Positions 25,305 to 34,147 of a DNA stretch of 64,000 nt are shown here, in pieces. The notes under the pieces were generated by a model, which was given only the letters and a program-made list of their open reading frames with translations, did no database searches and was not told the origin of the DNA. Numbering within the stretch: the stretch's first letter is position 1; every line of letters starts with the position of its first letter. The stretch is from an uncultured Clostridia bacterium (GTDB lineage Bacteria > Bacillota > Clostridia > Christensenellales > Borkfalkiaceae), in NCBI GenBank assembly GCA_947630705.1, contig CANRIK010000003.1:62001-126000 (forward strand). Reading direction: 5' to 3'. Made by a program: the position numbers and the translations under genes.

Positions 25305-26546
25305 ATGTATTATTCACTGTTGAGCTCCTTCTTCGACAGGCAAGAAATCGGAGGGGAGAAGTACTACCTCTATGAAGAGGTTTGGGAGACCTACGCAAAC
25401 GCAAGTCTTGTAAACATCTTCATGTACACAGCCATTGCGCTTGCCGTTGTGCTTTTGGGCATAGGCATAGTGGTAAAGCTGAAAAAGCCCGAGGCCATGG
25501 GTTCGTTTTTGAGGACGGCCGCAGGCATTGTTGCAGGGTTTATAGTTACGGTGCTTGTGACTATGCTGTCTGTTTCCTATCTGGAAATCACCGACAAGGG
25601 TTACGAACAGTATGACATGATTTTATGCTACGTAATGGTGCCCATAATACTGCTTGCGTGCATTGCCGTGGCGGGAATAATTGCTGCCTATATTTGCAGT
25701 CTGTTCTCCAAAAAGGCCTTTAAGTTGTCGCTGATAATTACGGGCGCGCTCTGCGCGGCAATGCTAATTGTCGTGCTCGTGCTGCAAGGCGTATATTTCT
25801 CCTCGGGCAACGCCGAATACAACAACGGCGAGCTCCTCACCTCCGATGAAAACATGTGGCTGTATATCTCTGCCGCGCTCGTCGTAGTTGTGGTGGCCGC
25901 GCTTGCAATAGTTTTCGGAAGAGGCAAGAAAAACGAGTTCGACACGAAGTCCATCTCATATGCCGCCATATGCATTGCAATGAGCTTCGCGCTCTCCTAC
26001 ATAAAGTTCTTCGAAATGCCGCAGGGCGGGTCGCTTACGCTGGCCTCGCTCGTGCCGCTGATGCTGTATTCCTATATGTTCGGCACCAAAAAAGGCGTGC
26101 TCGCGGGATTGATTTACGGCGTTTTGCAGGCTATGCAGGACCCTTGGATTCTGCACCCCGCGCAGTTCCTTTTGGACTACCCCGTGGCGTTCGCCTGCAT
26201 AGGACTTGCCGGCATGTTTGCGGACATTAAGGCATTGGACAAACTTCCGCAGGTGAAGTTCGCTTTGGGCGCGCTCGCCGCAGCCGTACTGCGCTTTGTT
26301 TCGCACGTGCTTTCGGGCGTGTTTGCGTTCAACAGCTTTGCACAGAGCAACGGCATTAACGAGTGGGTATACAGCCTCGGTTACAACGCGTTCGTATTCC
26401 CCGACATTGCAATTGCAATCGTCGTCGGCATAATACTGTTCTGTTCGAAGTCGTTCAACCGTCAAATCGAACTCGTGCGCGCAGGTGCCAATAAGACGAA
26501 AAAACCGGCGCAGGCAGAAGAGCCCACGCAGGCAGAAAACAACTGA
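25305..26546 (+). CDS. thiT: Thiamine ECF transporter S component ThiT with N-terminal membrane extension
   Basis: 413 residues, about twice the usual ThiT length (near 190). Residues from about 213 match ThiT: ISYAAICIAMSFALSYIKFF, the substrate region MPQGGSLTLASLVPLMLYS, GVLAGLIYGVLQAMQDPW, and a C-terminal FPDIAIAIVVGIIL helix. The first 210 residues hold about five further membrane helices (33-60, 68-95, 104-134, 140-165, 183-207) that I cannot assign to a family. AAAGGAGG lies before the ATG. Control is by the TPP riboswitch. The EcfA/EcfT energising genes are not in the window. Confidence 0.9.
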   Translation: MYYSLLSSFFDRQEIGGEKYYLYEEVWETYANASLVNIFMYTAIALAVVLLGIGIVVKLKKPEAMGSFLRTAAGIVAGFIVTVLVTMLSVSYLEITDKGYEQYDMILCYVMVPIILLACIAVAGIIAAYICSLFSKKAFKLSLIITGALCAAMLIVVLVLQGVYFSSGNAEYNNGELLTSDENMWLYISAALVVVVVAALAIVFGRGKKNEFDTKSISYAAICIAMSFALSYIKFFEMPQGGSLTLASLVPLMLYSYMFGTKKGVLAGLIYGVLQAMQDPWILHPAQFLLDYPVAFACIGLAGMFADIKALDKLPQVKFALGALAAAVLRFVSHVLSGVFAFNSFAQSNGINEWVYSLGYNAFVFPDIAIAIVVGIILFCSKSFNRQIELVRAGANKTKKPAQAEEPTQAENN

Positions 26547-26566
26547 TATTATAACTTATAACTTTT

Positions 26567-26602
26567 GCGGCGGCGCGAATTTTCGCGCCGCCGCTTATAT
26601 TT
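26567..26602 (+). terminator. Intrinsic terminator after thiT
   Basis: Perfect 13-bp stem GCGGCGGCGCGAA/TTCGCGCCGCCGC with a 2-base centre, then TTATATTTTT. It lies between the convergent thiT and rseP genes. Confidence 0.85.
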
Positions 26603-26629
26603 TTATGATTTGATTTTGTAAGCCGACGT

Positions 26630-27772
26630 CTATACGAATTGCAGAATATCCACCAGAACGGCAAAGCCTAAAATGGCGAAAAATCCGACGGCGTGTATTA
26701 TCGCCTCCACCTTCCGCGGCACGGGCTTTCGGAAAATCCATTCTATCAGGCAAAAAATCACTTTACTGCCGTCCAGAGCCGGAATCGGCAAAAGATTGAA
26801 CACGGCGAGATTTACGCCGATATATGCCGCAATCTCAAAAAAGTGTTGCACGGACTGCGAAGCTATTCGGCTTGTAAGTTTAATGGTTGTAATGGGTCCG
26901 CCCACCGTATCAAGTCCCAGATGACCGGTCAACAGCTCGCCGAGAACTTTGAATATCGTTCCGGCAATCCGCCATGAATATTCGAAAGTGTGACCTATCG
27001 TAGCGAAGAATCCGAAGCGGTAGCTGACCACGTTCAAGTCGAAATAGTAGACGGTTTTCTGTTCTTCGCCCTCTCCCGTTGTTACGCCGTAAGTGCCAAT
27101 CCCGAGGGCGTGCCACAGCGCGGAGGTCTCCTGCAAACTCGAAAAGTCGCAGTCGCGGCGGAGCATAATATCTATCGTGCGTTCGGCTCCGTCGCGAAAC
27201 ACCAGCGCTTTTACGGTGTCTCCGGCCGACTTGCCTTTAAGGGCGGACATTGCGTCGGTAGTCATATATATGTTTCTTCCCTCTATTTGCAGAATCACGT
27301 CGTCCTCTTTGAGAGAATACTCAATATACTGCCCGGCGTCCCGTCCGTCCTCCGGAGGAGGAGCAACCGACCCGACCGAAAACGTCATCTGCCCGAAGGC
27401 GAACATGGATACGGCTATAAGCAGGAGCGCCAGAATGTAGTTCATAAGCGGTCCGGCAATGAGCACTATTATGCGTTTCCAAGGCGCCTTGCCGTTGAAG
27501 GAATCTTCCGTCTCCGCCTCTCCGTCCTCTCCGTCGAACGCGCAGAAGCCGCCGAGAGGCAGCGCGCGCACGGAAAAAACTTCGCCCGTACGCTTCGATA
27601 CGCGACGAAAAAGTTTTGGGCCGAAGCCTATGGAAAACTCGTTTATTTTGAATTTAAGCGCCTTTCCGGCGAGATAATGGCCGAATTCGTGTACGGTTAT
27701 CATCACAAGCAAAATGAGTATTGCAAGCAAAACCGAGCCGACCGTAGCCATTACGCTGTTGAACGTATCCAA
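26630..27772 (-). CDS. rseP: Site-2 (RIP) metalloprotease RseP/RasP
   Basis: 380 residues. The zinc motif HEFGHY lies in the first membrane helix and the LDG motif NLLPIPALDGSKV in the last pair; one PDZ domain lies between (EEDVILQIEGRNI to TIDIML). The family cleaves anti-sigma factors and remnant signal peptides in the membrane. The start is uncertain: the frame begins at TTG (27772) with only GGGAA upstream, and an ATG seven codons in (27751) has no ribosome binding site. It is last in the rpsB-to-rseP cluster, 14 bases after dxr. Confidence 0.95.
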   Translation of the reverse strand: MDTFNSVMATVGSVLLAILILLVMITVHEFGHYLAGKALKFKINEFSIGFGPKLFRRVSKRTGEVFSVRALPLGGFCAFDGEDGEAETEDSFNGKAPWKRIIVLIAGPLMNYILALLLIAVSMFAFGQMTFSVGSVAPPPEDGRDAGQYIEYSLKEDDVILQIEGRNIYMTTDAMSALKGKSAGDTVKALVFRDGAERTIDIMLRRDCDFSSLQETSALWHALGIGTYGVTTGEGEEQKTVYYFDLNVVSYRFGFFATIGHTFEYSWRIAGTIFKVLGELLTGHLGLDTVGGPITTIKLTSRIASQSVQHFFEIAAYIGVNLAVFNLLPIPALDGSKVIFCLIEWIFRKPVPRKVEAIIHAVGFFAILGFAVLVDILQFV

Positions 27773-27786
27773 TATTCCCGATTATT

Positions 27787-28887
27787 CTATATCATATTTT
27801 TTATAAATCGTTCTGCCAATCTACGGGCGTTTGCGTCAACCTCGCAGAGCTGTTCGAACGAATCGACTTTTTCTGCGGAGACAGACGAAACCACTCCTTC
27901 CGCCACTGTGTAAATATCGGTGTATTTTATCTTTTTATTCAAAAAAGCCCATACCGCAACTTCGTCGGCGGCGTTCAGAGCGCAGGGCATCGTGCCGCCG
28001 CTCTCGCCGCAACGGAGAGCCAGTCCGAAGAGCGGATACTTCTCCCTTTCAAGGGGCTCGAAATCGACGGAAAACGCCTTCGTGAAGTCCATAAATCCGA
28101 GATTGCAACTATGCCTTTGGGGATAGGTCAACGCCAACTGTATAGGCAGCTCCATTGTGGGGTAGCTCATCTGGGCGAGAATGGCTCCGTCGTCGAACTC
28201 CACCATGGAATGGACTATGCTCTGCGGCTGAATTACGGCCTCTATATTGCCGTACGGAACATTGTAGAGAACGTGCGCCTCTATTATCTCATAGCCCTTG
28301 TTCATGAGCGTGGCGCTGTCGACAGTAATCTTTTTGCCCATTTTCCAAGTGGGGTGAGCGAGCGCCTGCTCCGCGGTTACGTTTTCAAGAGTTTCAAAGG
28401 CTCTGCCTCTGAACGCGCCGCCGCTTGCGGTAATTATAAGGCGCCGTGCCTTACGGCTCCTGTCGTAACCGAGGCACTGCCAGATTGCGGAATGTTCGCT
28501 GTCCACGGGAATAACTGTTACGCCGCGGCTCTCGGCCTCGGCCATGACAAGCTCTCCGCCGCAGACGAGACTCTCCTTGTTTGCGAGCGCCACATCCTTT
28601 CCGGCGCGCACCGCCCTCAAAGTGTATTCAAGTCCGGAAAAGCCTCCGGCGGCATTGAAAACGATATCGGAACAGTCCGCTTCCGCCGCAGCAAGCGCCG
28701 CGTTTTTATCCTTTGAGGCGAGGGCCGAAAGCCGAGGTCCGAACTCCTCCTTCTGACGCTCAAATTCCGCCGACGGCGAGTTTGCAACAAGAGCCGTTAT
28801 CCTGAACATGTCGGAGTGGGCTCTCACTACGTTTAAAACCTGCTTTCCTATCGAACCGGTGCTGCCTATCAGCGCGATATTTTTCAT
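27787..28887 (-). CDS. dxr: 1-deoxy-D-xylulose 5-phosphate reductoisomerase
   Basis: 366 residues from the ATG at 28887, giving the family start KNIALIGSTGSIGKQ (NADPH site). The metal and substrate motifs are IPVDSEHSAIWQ and ITASGGAFRG, then HPTWKMGKKITVDSATLMNKG. It catalyses the second step of the MEP isoprenoid pathway. Its product feeds the undecaprenyl carrier made with UppS, encoded three genes upstream. The longer frame to 28932 crosses a hairpin and is rejected. Confidence 0.98.
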   Translation of the reverse strand: MKNIALIGSTGSIGKQVLNVVRAHSDMFRITALVANSPSAEFERQKEEFGPRLSALASKDKNAALAAAEADCSDIVFNAAGGFSGLEYTLRAVRAGKDVALANKESLVCGGELVMAEAESRGVTVIPVDSEHSAIWQCLGYDRSRKARRLIITASGGAFRGRAFETLENVTAEQALAHPTWKMGKKITVDSATLMNKGYEIIEAHVLYNVPYGNIEAVIQPQSIVHSMVEFDDGAILAQMSYPTMELPIQLALTYPQRHSCNLGFMDFTKAFSVDFEPLEREKYPLFGLALRCGESGGTMPCALNAADEVAVWAFLNKKIKYTDIYTVAEGVVSSVSAEKVDSFEQLCEVDANARRLAERFIKNMI

Positions 28888-28918
28888 ATTTATTATACCC
28901 GTAAACCTTATTTTTAAT

Positions 28919-28952
28919 GACAACCGCCCCACGAATATTTACGAGGGGCGGT
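28919..28952. other. Intergenic hairpin between cdsA and dxr
   Basis: AACCGCCCC/GGGGCGGTT, 9-bp stem with a 14-base AT-rich loop. Reading the minus strand, no T-run follows closely (GTCATTAAAAATAAGG), so it may be a weak terminator, a processing signal or an mRNA stabiliser in the operon. Confidence 0.5.
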
Positions 28953-28976
28953 TAAGTTAAATTTTTCCTTAAATTA

Positions 28977-29957
28977 TCAGATGATTATCGTTCCGAAGGA
29001 CAGAAGCACGACCACCGAGCAGTAAAGCATACTGTCGAAGCGGTCGAGTATGCCGCCGTGCCCGGGCAACAGCTTGCCCATATCCTTTATTCCGCATTCG
29101 CGCTTTATGGCGCTCTCGAAGAGGTCGCCTATCTGCGCAAGCACTGACGTCGCCAAACCTACGAGAGTGAAGGTGACTATCGGATGTATCTTCTGACTTG
29201 TAAAAGTGAGATATACGTTGTTAAATCCGACGTATATTATATTGCCGTTGATTCCGCCGAAATAATATATGAACGTATATGCCAGAATAGCGCCTATTAT
29301 ACCGCCTATCAAACCGCCGACCGCGCCGACAATGGTTTTATTGGGCGAGAGCTTGGGCGAGAGCTTCCACGGAAAAAATCTTTTCAGCAGAGAGCCGAAC
29401 ACAAACGCGCACGTGTCGCACAATACCGTTGTCATAAACAGCAGAAGTATTGCCGCCATTGAATTCTGCGCGAGGTGATTGAGCGCCGACAGCATGGTGG
29501 AGAGCACTCCGCAGTAGAGCATGCAGAAAACGCAGGTTATAGTGCCTTTGACCGTGGAACGGAGAGGGTCGAACACCGACGTCGCCATGAGAAACATGGT
29601 GTATACCGTAAAGGCCACGGCCACGCCCAAGAGACCGGAACGCATCGTGAGCTGAATGGCGACATACAGCGGAACTATCATCACGGAAAAAGCCATGGTT
29701 ATGACTTTTTGAGGATAGGATACTCCGTTTACCGCCCTTAAAAATTCAAAGCTCCCGATAATTGAAATGGCACAGAAAACGGCGTCAAAACCGAGCGAGC
29801 CCCAACCGCCGTCAACATTGCCGAGGGGCACAAGCCACTTCATGGAAATCAGCGCCACCCAACATACGAGGTATACCGCCGCCGTTATCATGCGCGCCTT
29901 AAAGCCGGATTTTTCCTCTTTTTGAACAGGCTGCATTGTGGTTACTTCTTCTTGCAT
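28977..29957 (-). CDS. cdsA: Phosphatidate cytidylyltransferase
   Basis: 326 residues with about eight membrane helices. The C-terminal signature is present: SPNKTIVGAVGGLIGG and later IKRECGIKDMGKLLPGHGGILDRFDSM. It makes CDP-diacylglycerol, the precursor of phosphatidylglycerol and cardiolipin; a cardiolipin synthase gene lies 13 kb away. About 60 residues precede the usual core, partly charged. ACGGAG lies before the ATG. Confidence 0.96.
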   Translation of the reverse strand: MQEEVTTMQPVQKEEKSGFKARMITAAVYLVCWVALISMKWLVPLGNVDGGWGSLGFDAVFCAISIIGSFEFLRAVNGVSYPQKVITMAFSVMIVPLYVAIQLTMRSGLLGVAVAFTVYTMFLMATSVFDPLRSTVKGTITCVFCMLYCGVLSTMLSALNHLAQNSMAAILLLFMTTVLCDTCAFVFGSLLKRFFPWKLSPKLSPNKTIVGAVGGLIGGIIGAILAYTFIYYFGGINGNIIYVGFNNVYLTFTSQKIHPIVTFTLVGLATSVLAQIGDLFESAIKRECGIKDMGKLLPGHGGILDRFDSMLYCSVVVLLSFGTIII

Positions 29958-30015
29958 TTATTGACTCCGTAAACGCACGCAAATTCAATGCGCGCGACAA
30001 ATTATTGATGTAAAT

Positions 30016-30705
30016 TTACAATCCGCCGTAACGGCGATTGCGTTTTGCGTATTCCTCCAACGCCTTATCGAACTCCGCCGGAGTAAAATCCGGAAAGAGC
30101 ACGGGCGTGAAATACAGCTCCGCATAGGCCGCCTGCCAAAGCAGGAAATTGGAAAGACGTACCTCGCCTCCCGTCCTTATTATGAGGTCGGGGTCGGGAA
30201 GTCCATCGGTGTACAGCTTTGAGGCAAACGCCGCCTCGTCCGCTTTGTCATCCGAGCCGCGAAGCAGATTGACCGCGTTCAGAATTTCCGAACGCGAACC
30301 GTAATTTATGGCGAAAACAAGAGTGAACGCCGCGCCGTCGGGAGAGTTCTTTTCTCCGTCGTCAAGAAGTTTCTTGACGTCCTCGGGCAGAGGCGTTCTG
30401 TCGCCTATGACCCTTACGCGCGCTCCGGCCTTGTAAAGCTGTTTGACGTGTTTGGAAAAATATTTGCGAAGGAGATTGAACAGCTCTTCAAGTTCGTCCT
30501 TCGGACGATTTATGAGATTTTCCGTCGAAAGAGCGTAAACGGTGAGATATTCGATTCCCAGCTCTTTTGCGCGCTTGGCAACCTCTATCATCGCGTTCAT
30601 TCCGGCGCTGTGCCCGAAAGAGCGCGGTCTCAATCGCTTTTTGGCCCACCTGCCGTTGCCGTCCATTATCAGCCCGACATGGCGCGGAAGAGTGCTCTTT
30701 TCCAT
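30016..30705 (-). CDS. uppS: Undecaprenyl diphosphate synthase (cis-prenyltransferase)
   Basis: 229 residues. PRHVGLIMDGNGRWAKKR holds the catalytic Asp. YAFSTEN appears as YALSTENLINRP, then the family region SNFLLWQAAYAELYF follows. It makes the C55 lipid carrier for cell wall synthesis. The ATG at 30705 shares its A with the frr stop (TGATG), so the genes are coupled. Confidence 0.97.
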   Translation of the reverse strand: MEKSTLPRHVGLIMDGNGRWAKKRLRPRSFGHSAGMNAMIEVAKRAKELGIEYLTVYALSTENLINRPKDELEELFNLLRKYFSKHVKQLYKAGARVRVIGDRTPLPEDVKKLLDDGEKNSPDGAAFTLVFAINYGSRSEILNAVNLLRGSDDKADEAAFASKLYTDGLPDPDLIIRTGGEVRLSNFLLWQAAYAELYFTPVLFPDFTPAEFDKALEEYAKRNRRYGGL

Positions 30706-31271
30706 CAAACGGTCATTATCTCCTTATCCTTTACCGAAACAGCCGCGTCTATCTGCGCTATGCCGTCCGACACGGATTTTTCCACGTCCTTTTCGTAATT
30801 GGAGTACTCGTCCTCGGATATGAGTTTATCCGTTTTGAGTTTCTTCAAGGCCTCCAACGCCTCGCGACGGATATTGCGCTGGGCGACTTTTGCGTCTTCG
30901 CCCATCTTTTTGATCTGTTTGGAGAGCTCTTTTCTTCTCTCCTCCGTAAGTTGAGGGAAGGCAAGCCTTATTACTTTGCCGTCGTTGGTTGGATTTATAC
31001 CGATATTGGAGACTTGAATAGCCTTTTCGATATTTTTGAGAAGAGAGGCGTCCCACGGCGAAATGACGAGGCATCTGCCCTCCTGCACGGAGATATTGGA
31101 CGTCTGATTTATCGGCGTGGGTACGCCGTAGTAGTCAACCGTGATCTTGTCGAGGATATGCGGATTTGCACGTCCGGCGCGCACCGAAACAAAGTCCTCT
31201 TTGAGAACGCTTAAAGTTTTTGTAAGTTTGTCGTCGAGAACCAACAGTATTTCTTCTACCTGCTCAATCAT
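30705..31271 (-). CDS. frr: Ribosome recycling factor
   Basis: 188 residues. VRAGRANPHILDKITVDYYGVPTP and the C-terminal RRKELSKQIKKMGEDAKVAQRNIRRE block are RRF signatures. With EF-G it splits post-termination ribosomes. GAGGTGAAG lies before the ATG; pyrH lies 47 bases upstream. Confidence 0.98.
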   Translation of the reverse strand: MIEQVEEILLVLDDKLTKTLSVLKEDFVSVRAGRANPHILDKITVDYYGVPTPINQTSNISVQEGRCLVISPWDASLLKNIEKAIQVSNIGINPTNDGKVIRLAFPQLTEERRKELSKQIKKMGEDAKVAQRNIRREALEALKKLKTDKLISEDEYSNYEKDVEKSVSDGIAQIDAAVSVKDKEIMTV

Positions 31272-31318
31272 TTCTTCACCTCTTATTTATTTCAATTAAT
31301 GTCTATAACCGAGACCAT

Positions 31319-32029
31319 TCAGTTATTATCTATAACCGTGCCCAGCTTTTCGCCGCAGACGACGCGGATTATAGAATCGTTTTCGTCGAGCCCGAAGGCT
31401 ATGACCGGAATATTGTTCTCCATACACATCGTAGCCGCGGTGGTATCCATGGCCTTGATTCCGTTCTTTATTATGTCGAGATAATTAATGTGATTGTATT
31501 TTTTTGCCGACGGATTGAGCTTGGGATCGCTGTCATAGATTCCGTCGATATTCTTGGCCATCATCAGTATGTCCGCCTGAATCTCACACGCGCGTTGAGC
31601 CGCGGCCGTATCGGTGGAGCAATAGGGATTGCCCGTGCCGCAAGCCATTATTACCACGCGCTTCTTTTCAAAGTGACTGAGCGCCTTGCGCAAAATATAC
31701 GGTTCGGCCACGGAAGTCATTATGAGCGCGGTCTGCACTCTCGTGGGTATGCCGCGCTGTTCGAGCGCGTCCATCATGGCGAGCGAATTCATCACGGTAG
31801 CCAACATTCCCATATGGTCGGCCGTGGTGCGGTCCATATTTTTGCCCTGTCTGCCGCGCCAGAAGTTTCCGCCGCCTATGACGAGGGCAACGTCAACGCC
31901 CATATCGTGCACGACTTTTATCTGGGAAACGACGCGCGATATGACGTCTTCGTCGAGGCCGTGTCCCTGTTTTCCGGCGAGCGCCTCGCCCGAAAGTTTA
32001 ATTAATACTCTCTTGTATCGGGGTGACAT
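31319..32029 (-). CDS. pyrH: UMP kinase
   Basis: 236 residues of the amino-acid-kinase fold. KRVLIKLSGEALAG at the start, VIGGGNFWRG, DRTTADHMGMLATVMN and TDTAAAQRACEI are the PyrH motifs. It phosphorylates UMP to UDP. It is located between tsf and frr, as is standard. AAGGAG lies before the ATG. Confidence 0.98.
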   Translation of the reverse strand: MSPRYKRVLIKLSGEALAGKQGHGLDEDVISRVVSQIKVVHDMGVDVALVIGGGNFWRGRQGKNMDRTTADHMGMLATVMNSLAMMDALEQRGIPTRVQTALIMTSVAEPYILRKALSHFEKKRVVIMACGTGNPYCSTDTAAAQRACEIQADILMMAKNIDGIYDSDPKLNPSAKKYNHINYLDIIKNGIKAMDTTAATMCMENNIPVIAFGLDENDSIIRVVCGEKLGTVIDNN

Positions 32030-32144
32030 ATCGTCTCCTTATAATCTGCTCCGTAACATTATAACATAACGACGGACAAAACACAATGATTTTTATAAAT
32101 GTTTGAAAATTAAAAAATAGGGCTCGCCGACGTCGGATCGGCAG

Positions 32145-32175
32145 AAAAACGGGCTTGGCGCAACGCCAAGCCCGT
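32145..32175 (-). terminator. Intrinsic terminator after tsf
   Basis: Minus strand ACGGGCTTGGCGTTGCGCCA continuing to AAGCCCGT forms a 12-bp stem followed by TTTTTCTG. It would separate rpsB-tsf from pyrH onward, at least partly. Confidence 0.85.
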
Positions 32176-32180
32176 AACGA

Positions 32181-33083
32181 TTACTTTTTCATGGATTCGA
32201 TTTGTTTCGCAACTTCGTCTTGAAGATTCTCGTTCTTCTTTTCGAGACCCTCGCCCATTTCGTAACGGGTAAAGCGAGCAACCTTGAACTTGTTGCCTAT
32301 TACCTGCGAAACTTTCACGGAGTCGTCCTTTACGAACGCCTGTTCCATAAGGCAGTTCTCCTGATAGAACTTGCCGAGTTTGCCCTCAACTATCTTTTCG
32401 AGAATGTTTGCGGGCTTTCCGGCGTTCTTGGGATCGTTCTGCATCTGAACGAGCATGATCTCTTTCTCTTTCGCAAGAACTTCCGTGGGAACTTCGTCGC
32501 GAGTGATATACGAGGGACGGGAAGCGGCAATTTGCAGAGCTATGTCGTGCAGAGTCTCTTCCGCGCCTGCCGTAAATCCGGTCGCGTCTACCATTACGCC
32601 GACCTTTCCGCCCATATGGATATAGGTTTCGATTTTTCCGGCATTTTCATAGATAACGAAGCGACGGATGGAAATTTTTTCGCCGATGACGGCCGTCTGA
32701 TTTACTATGAAATCCTTTACCGTGCCGTCGCCGAGCGCGCAAGCGTTGAGCGCGTCGATATCCGCCGGTTTGTTGAGGGCGATAACCTTTGCAACCTCGT
32801 CCACTATGCCGTGGAACTTTTCGCCGCGCGAAACAAAGTCGCTCTCGCAATTGATTTCGAGGAGAACGCCTACGCCGCATTTATCGCATACGTATGCGCC
32901 GACGACGCCCTCTGCGGCAATCCTGCCTTCCTTTTTCACGGCCTTTGCGATTCCGCGTTCGCGGAGCAGTTCCGCAGCCTTTTCCATATCGCCGTCTGCG
33001 TCGGTGAGCGCCTTCTTGCAGTCCAGCATGCCGGCGCCGCTCTTGTCGCGGAGCGCCATTACGTCCTTTGCAGTGAATGACAT
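32181..33083 (-). CDS. tsf: Elongation factor Ts
   Basis: 300 residues. The N-terminal UBA-like part includes LRDKSGAGMLDCKKALTDADGD, and the dimerisation and core domains include VEINCESDFV as EINCESDFVSRGEKF. It is the nucleotide exchange factor for EF-Tu. A cysteine pair CDKCG appears in an insertion near residue 64, seen in some clostridial EF-Ts. AAGGAGAA lies before the ATG. Confidence 0.98.
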   Translation of the reverse strand: MSFTAKDVMALRDKSGAGMLDCKKALTDADGDMEKAAELLRERGIAKAVKKEGRIAAEGVVGAYVCDKCGVGVLLEINCESDFVSRGEKFHGIVDEVAKVIALNKPADIDALNACALGDGTVKDFIVNQTAVIGEKISIRRFVIYENAGKIETYIHMGGKVGVMVDATGFTAGAEETLHDIALQIAASRPSYITRDEVPTEVLAKEKEIMLVQMQNDPKNAGKPANILEKIVEGKLGKFYQENCLMEQAFVKDDSVKVSQVIGNKFKVARFTRYEMGEGLEKKNENLQDEVAKQIESMKK

Positions 33084-33102
33084 ATCTGTATTCTCCTTAA
33101 AA

Positions 33103-33879
33103 TTATTCGGCTTCCGCAGTCTCTTCCGCGGCGACTACTTCTTCTATCGAAGCGGGCTCTTCCTCTGCGGTCTCCTCGGTGGGAAGCACGGGGGTTTCGC
33201 CCTGATTTGCCTCTATTACGGCGTTTGCGATTACCGACGATATCAGTTTGACGGCACGTATCGCGTCGTCGTTGCCGGGAATCACGTAGTCTATGAGATC
33301 GGGGTCGCAGTTAGTATCGGTGATTGCAACTATGGGTATGTTGAGTTTTCTTGCCTCGGCTACGGCGATATCCTCGCTGTGAGGGTCTACAACGAACATT
33401 ACTCCGGGGAGCTTGGTCATTTCCCTGATTCCGCCGAGATTGGTTTGGAGCTTATCGAATTCCTCTTTGAGCTTGGCGACTTCCTTTTTGGGAAGAAGCT
33501 CGAACTCGCCGTTCTGCTCCATCTTTTCTATCTTTACCATTCTGTCTATACGCGAACGAATGGTTTTGAAATTGGTGAGCGTGCCGCCCAGCCAACGGGA
33601 ATTGACGTAGTACATTCCGCAACGCTCCGCCTCTTCCTTGATTGCGTCCTGCGCCTGTTTTTTGGTGCCGACAAAGAGCACGGATTTGCCCTCTTTTACC
33701 GATTCGACGACAAACTTATATGCCTCTTCGATGAGGTCTACCGTAAGTTGAAGGTCGATGATGTGAATGTCGTTTCTGGAAGCGTAGATATACTTGCCCA
33801 TCTTGGGGTTCCACTTCCTCGTCTGGTGCCCGAAATGCACTCCGGCTTCGAGCAGTTGCTTCATTGTGATTACTGCCAT
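33103..33879 (-). CDS. rpsB: 30S ribosomal protein S2
   Basis: 258 residues. [22 protein letters not shown] opens it, and [12 protein letters not shown] and [13 protein letters not shown] follow. The last 30 residues are an acidic tail rich in Glu and Ala, beyond the conserved core. It precedes tsf, as usual. ACGGAGGAA lies before the ATG. Confidence 0.98.
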   Translation of the reverse strand: MAVITMKQLLEAGVHFGHQTRKWNPKMGKYIYASRNDIHIIDLQLTVDLIEEAYKFVVESVKEGKSVLFVGTKKQAQDAIKEEAERCGMYYVNSRWLGGTLTNFKTIRSRIDRMVKIEKMEQNGEFELLPKKEVAKLKEEFDKLQTNLGGIREMTKLPGVMFVVDPHSEDIAVAEARKLNIPIVAITDTNCDPDLIDYVIPGNDDAIRAVKLISSVIANAVIEANQGETPVLPTEETAEEEPASIEEVVAAEETAEAE

Positions 33880-34000
33880 ATTGTTCCTCCGTTTTCCTCC
33901 CCGAAGGCGCGGCTTTTACGGCGCTGATACGCGGCAATTAAAAGATTTTTGCCGTCACGGAGCGCCCGTCCTACGGGTGTGAATTTTTTACAGCCTAACT

Positions 34001-34029
34001 ATTCTAACAGAAATTATTTTATTTGTAAA
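34001..34029 (-). promoter_or_regulatory. Promoter of rpsB-tsf
   Basis: TTTACA (34024-34029), 17-base spacer, TAGAAT (34001-34006) on the minus strand. It leaves a 5' leader of about 115 bases (33880-33994) with a CCCGT/ACGGG hairpin. Confidence 0.7.
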
Positions 34030-34055
34030 GAATTTTTAAAGCATTTTACGGGCAA

Positions 34056-34097
34056 AATTCCGCCGTGCGGCGCAAAAAAGCGCTGCACGGCGGAATT
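34056..34097 (-). terminator. Hairpin terminator after hppA
   Basis: Perfect 13-bp stem AATTCCGCCGTGC/GCACGGCGGAATT. The following minus-strand tail TTGCCCG is poor in T, so efficiency is uncertain. Confidence 0.6.
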
Positions 34098-34147
34098 TAT
34101 CGTTATTGTTACCGCTTGTTTGATTATATATTTCGGTTTTATGTATT

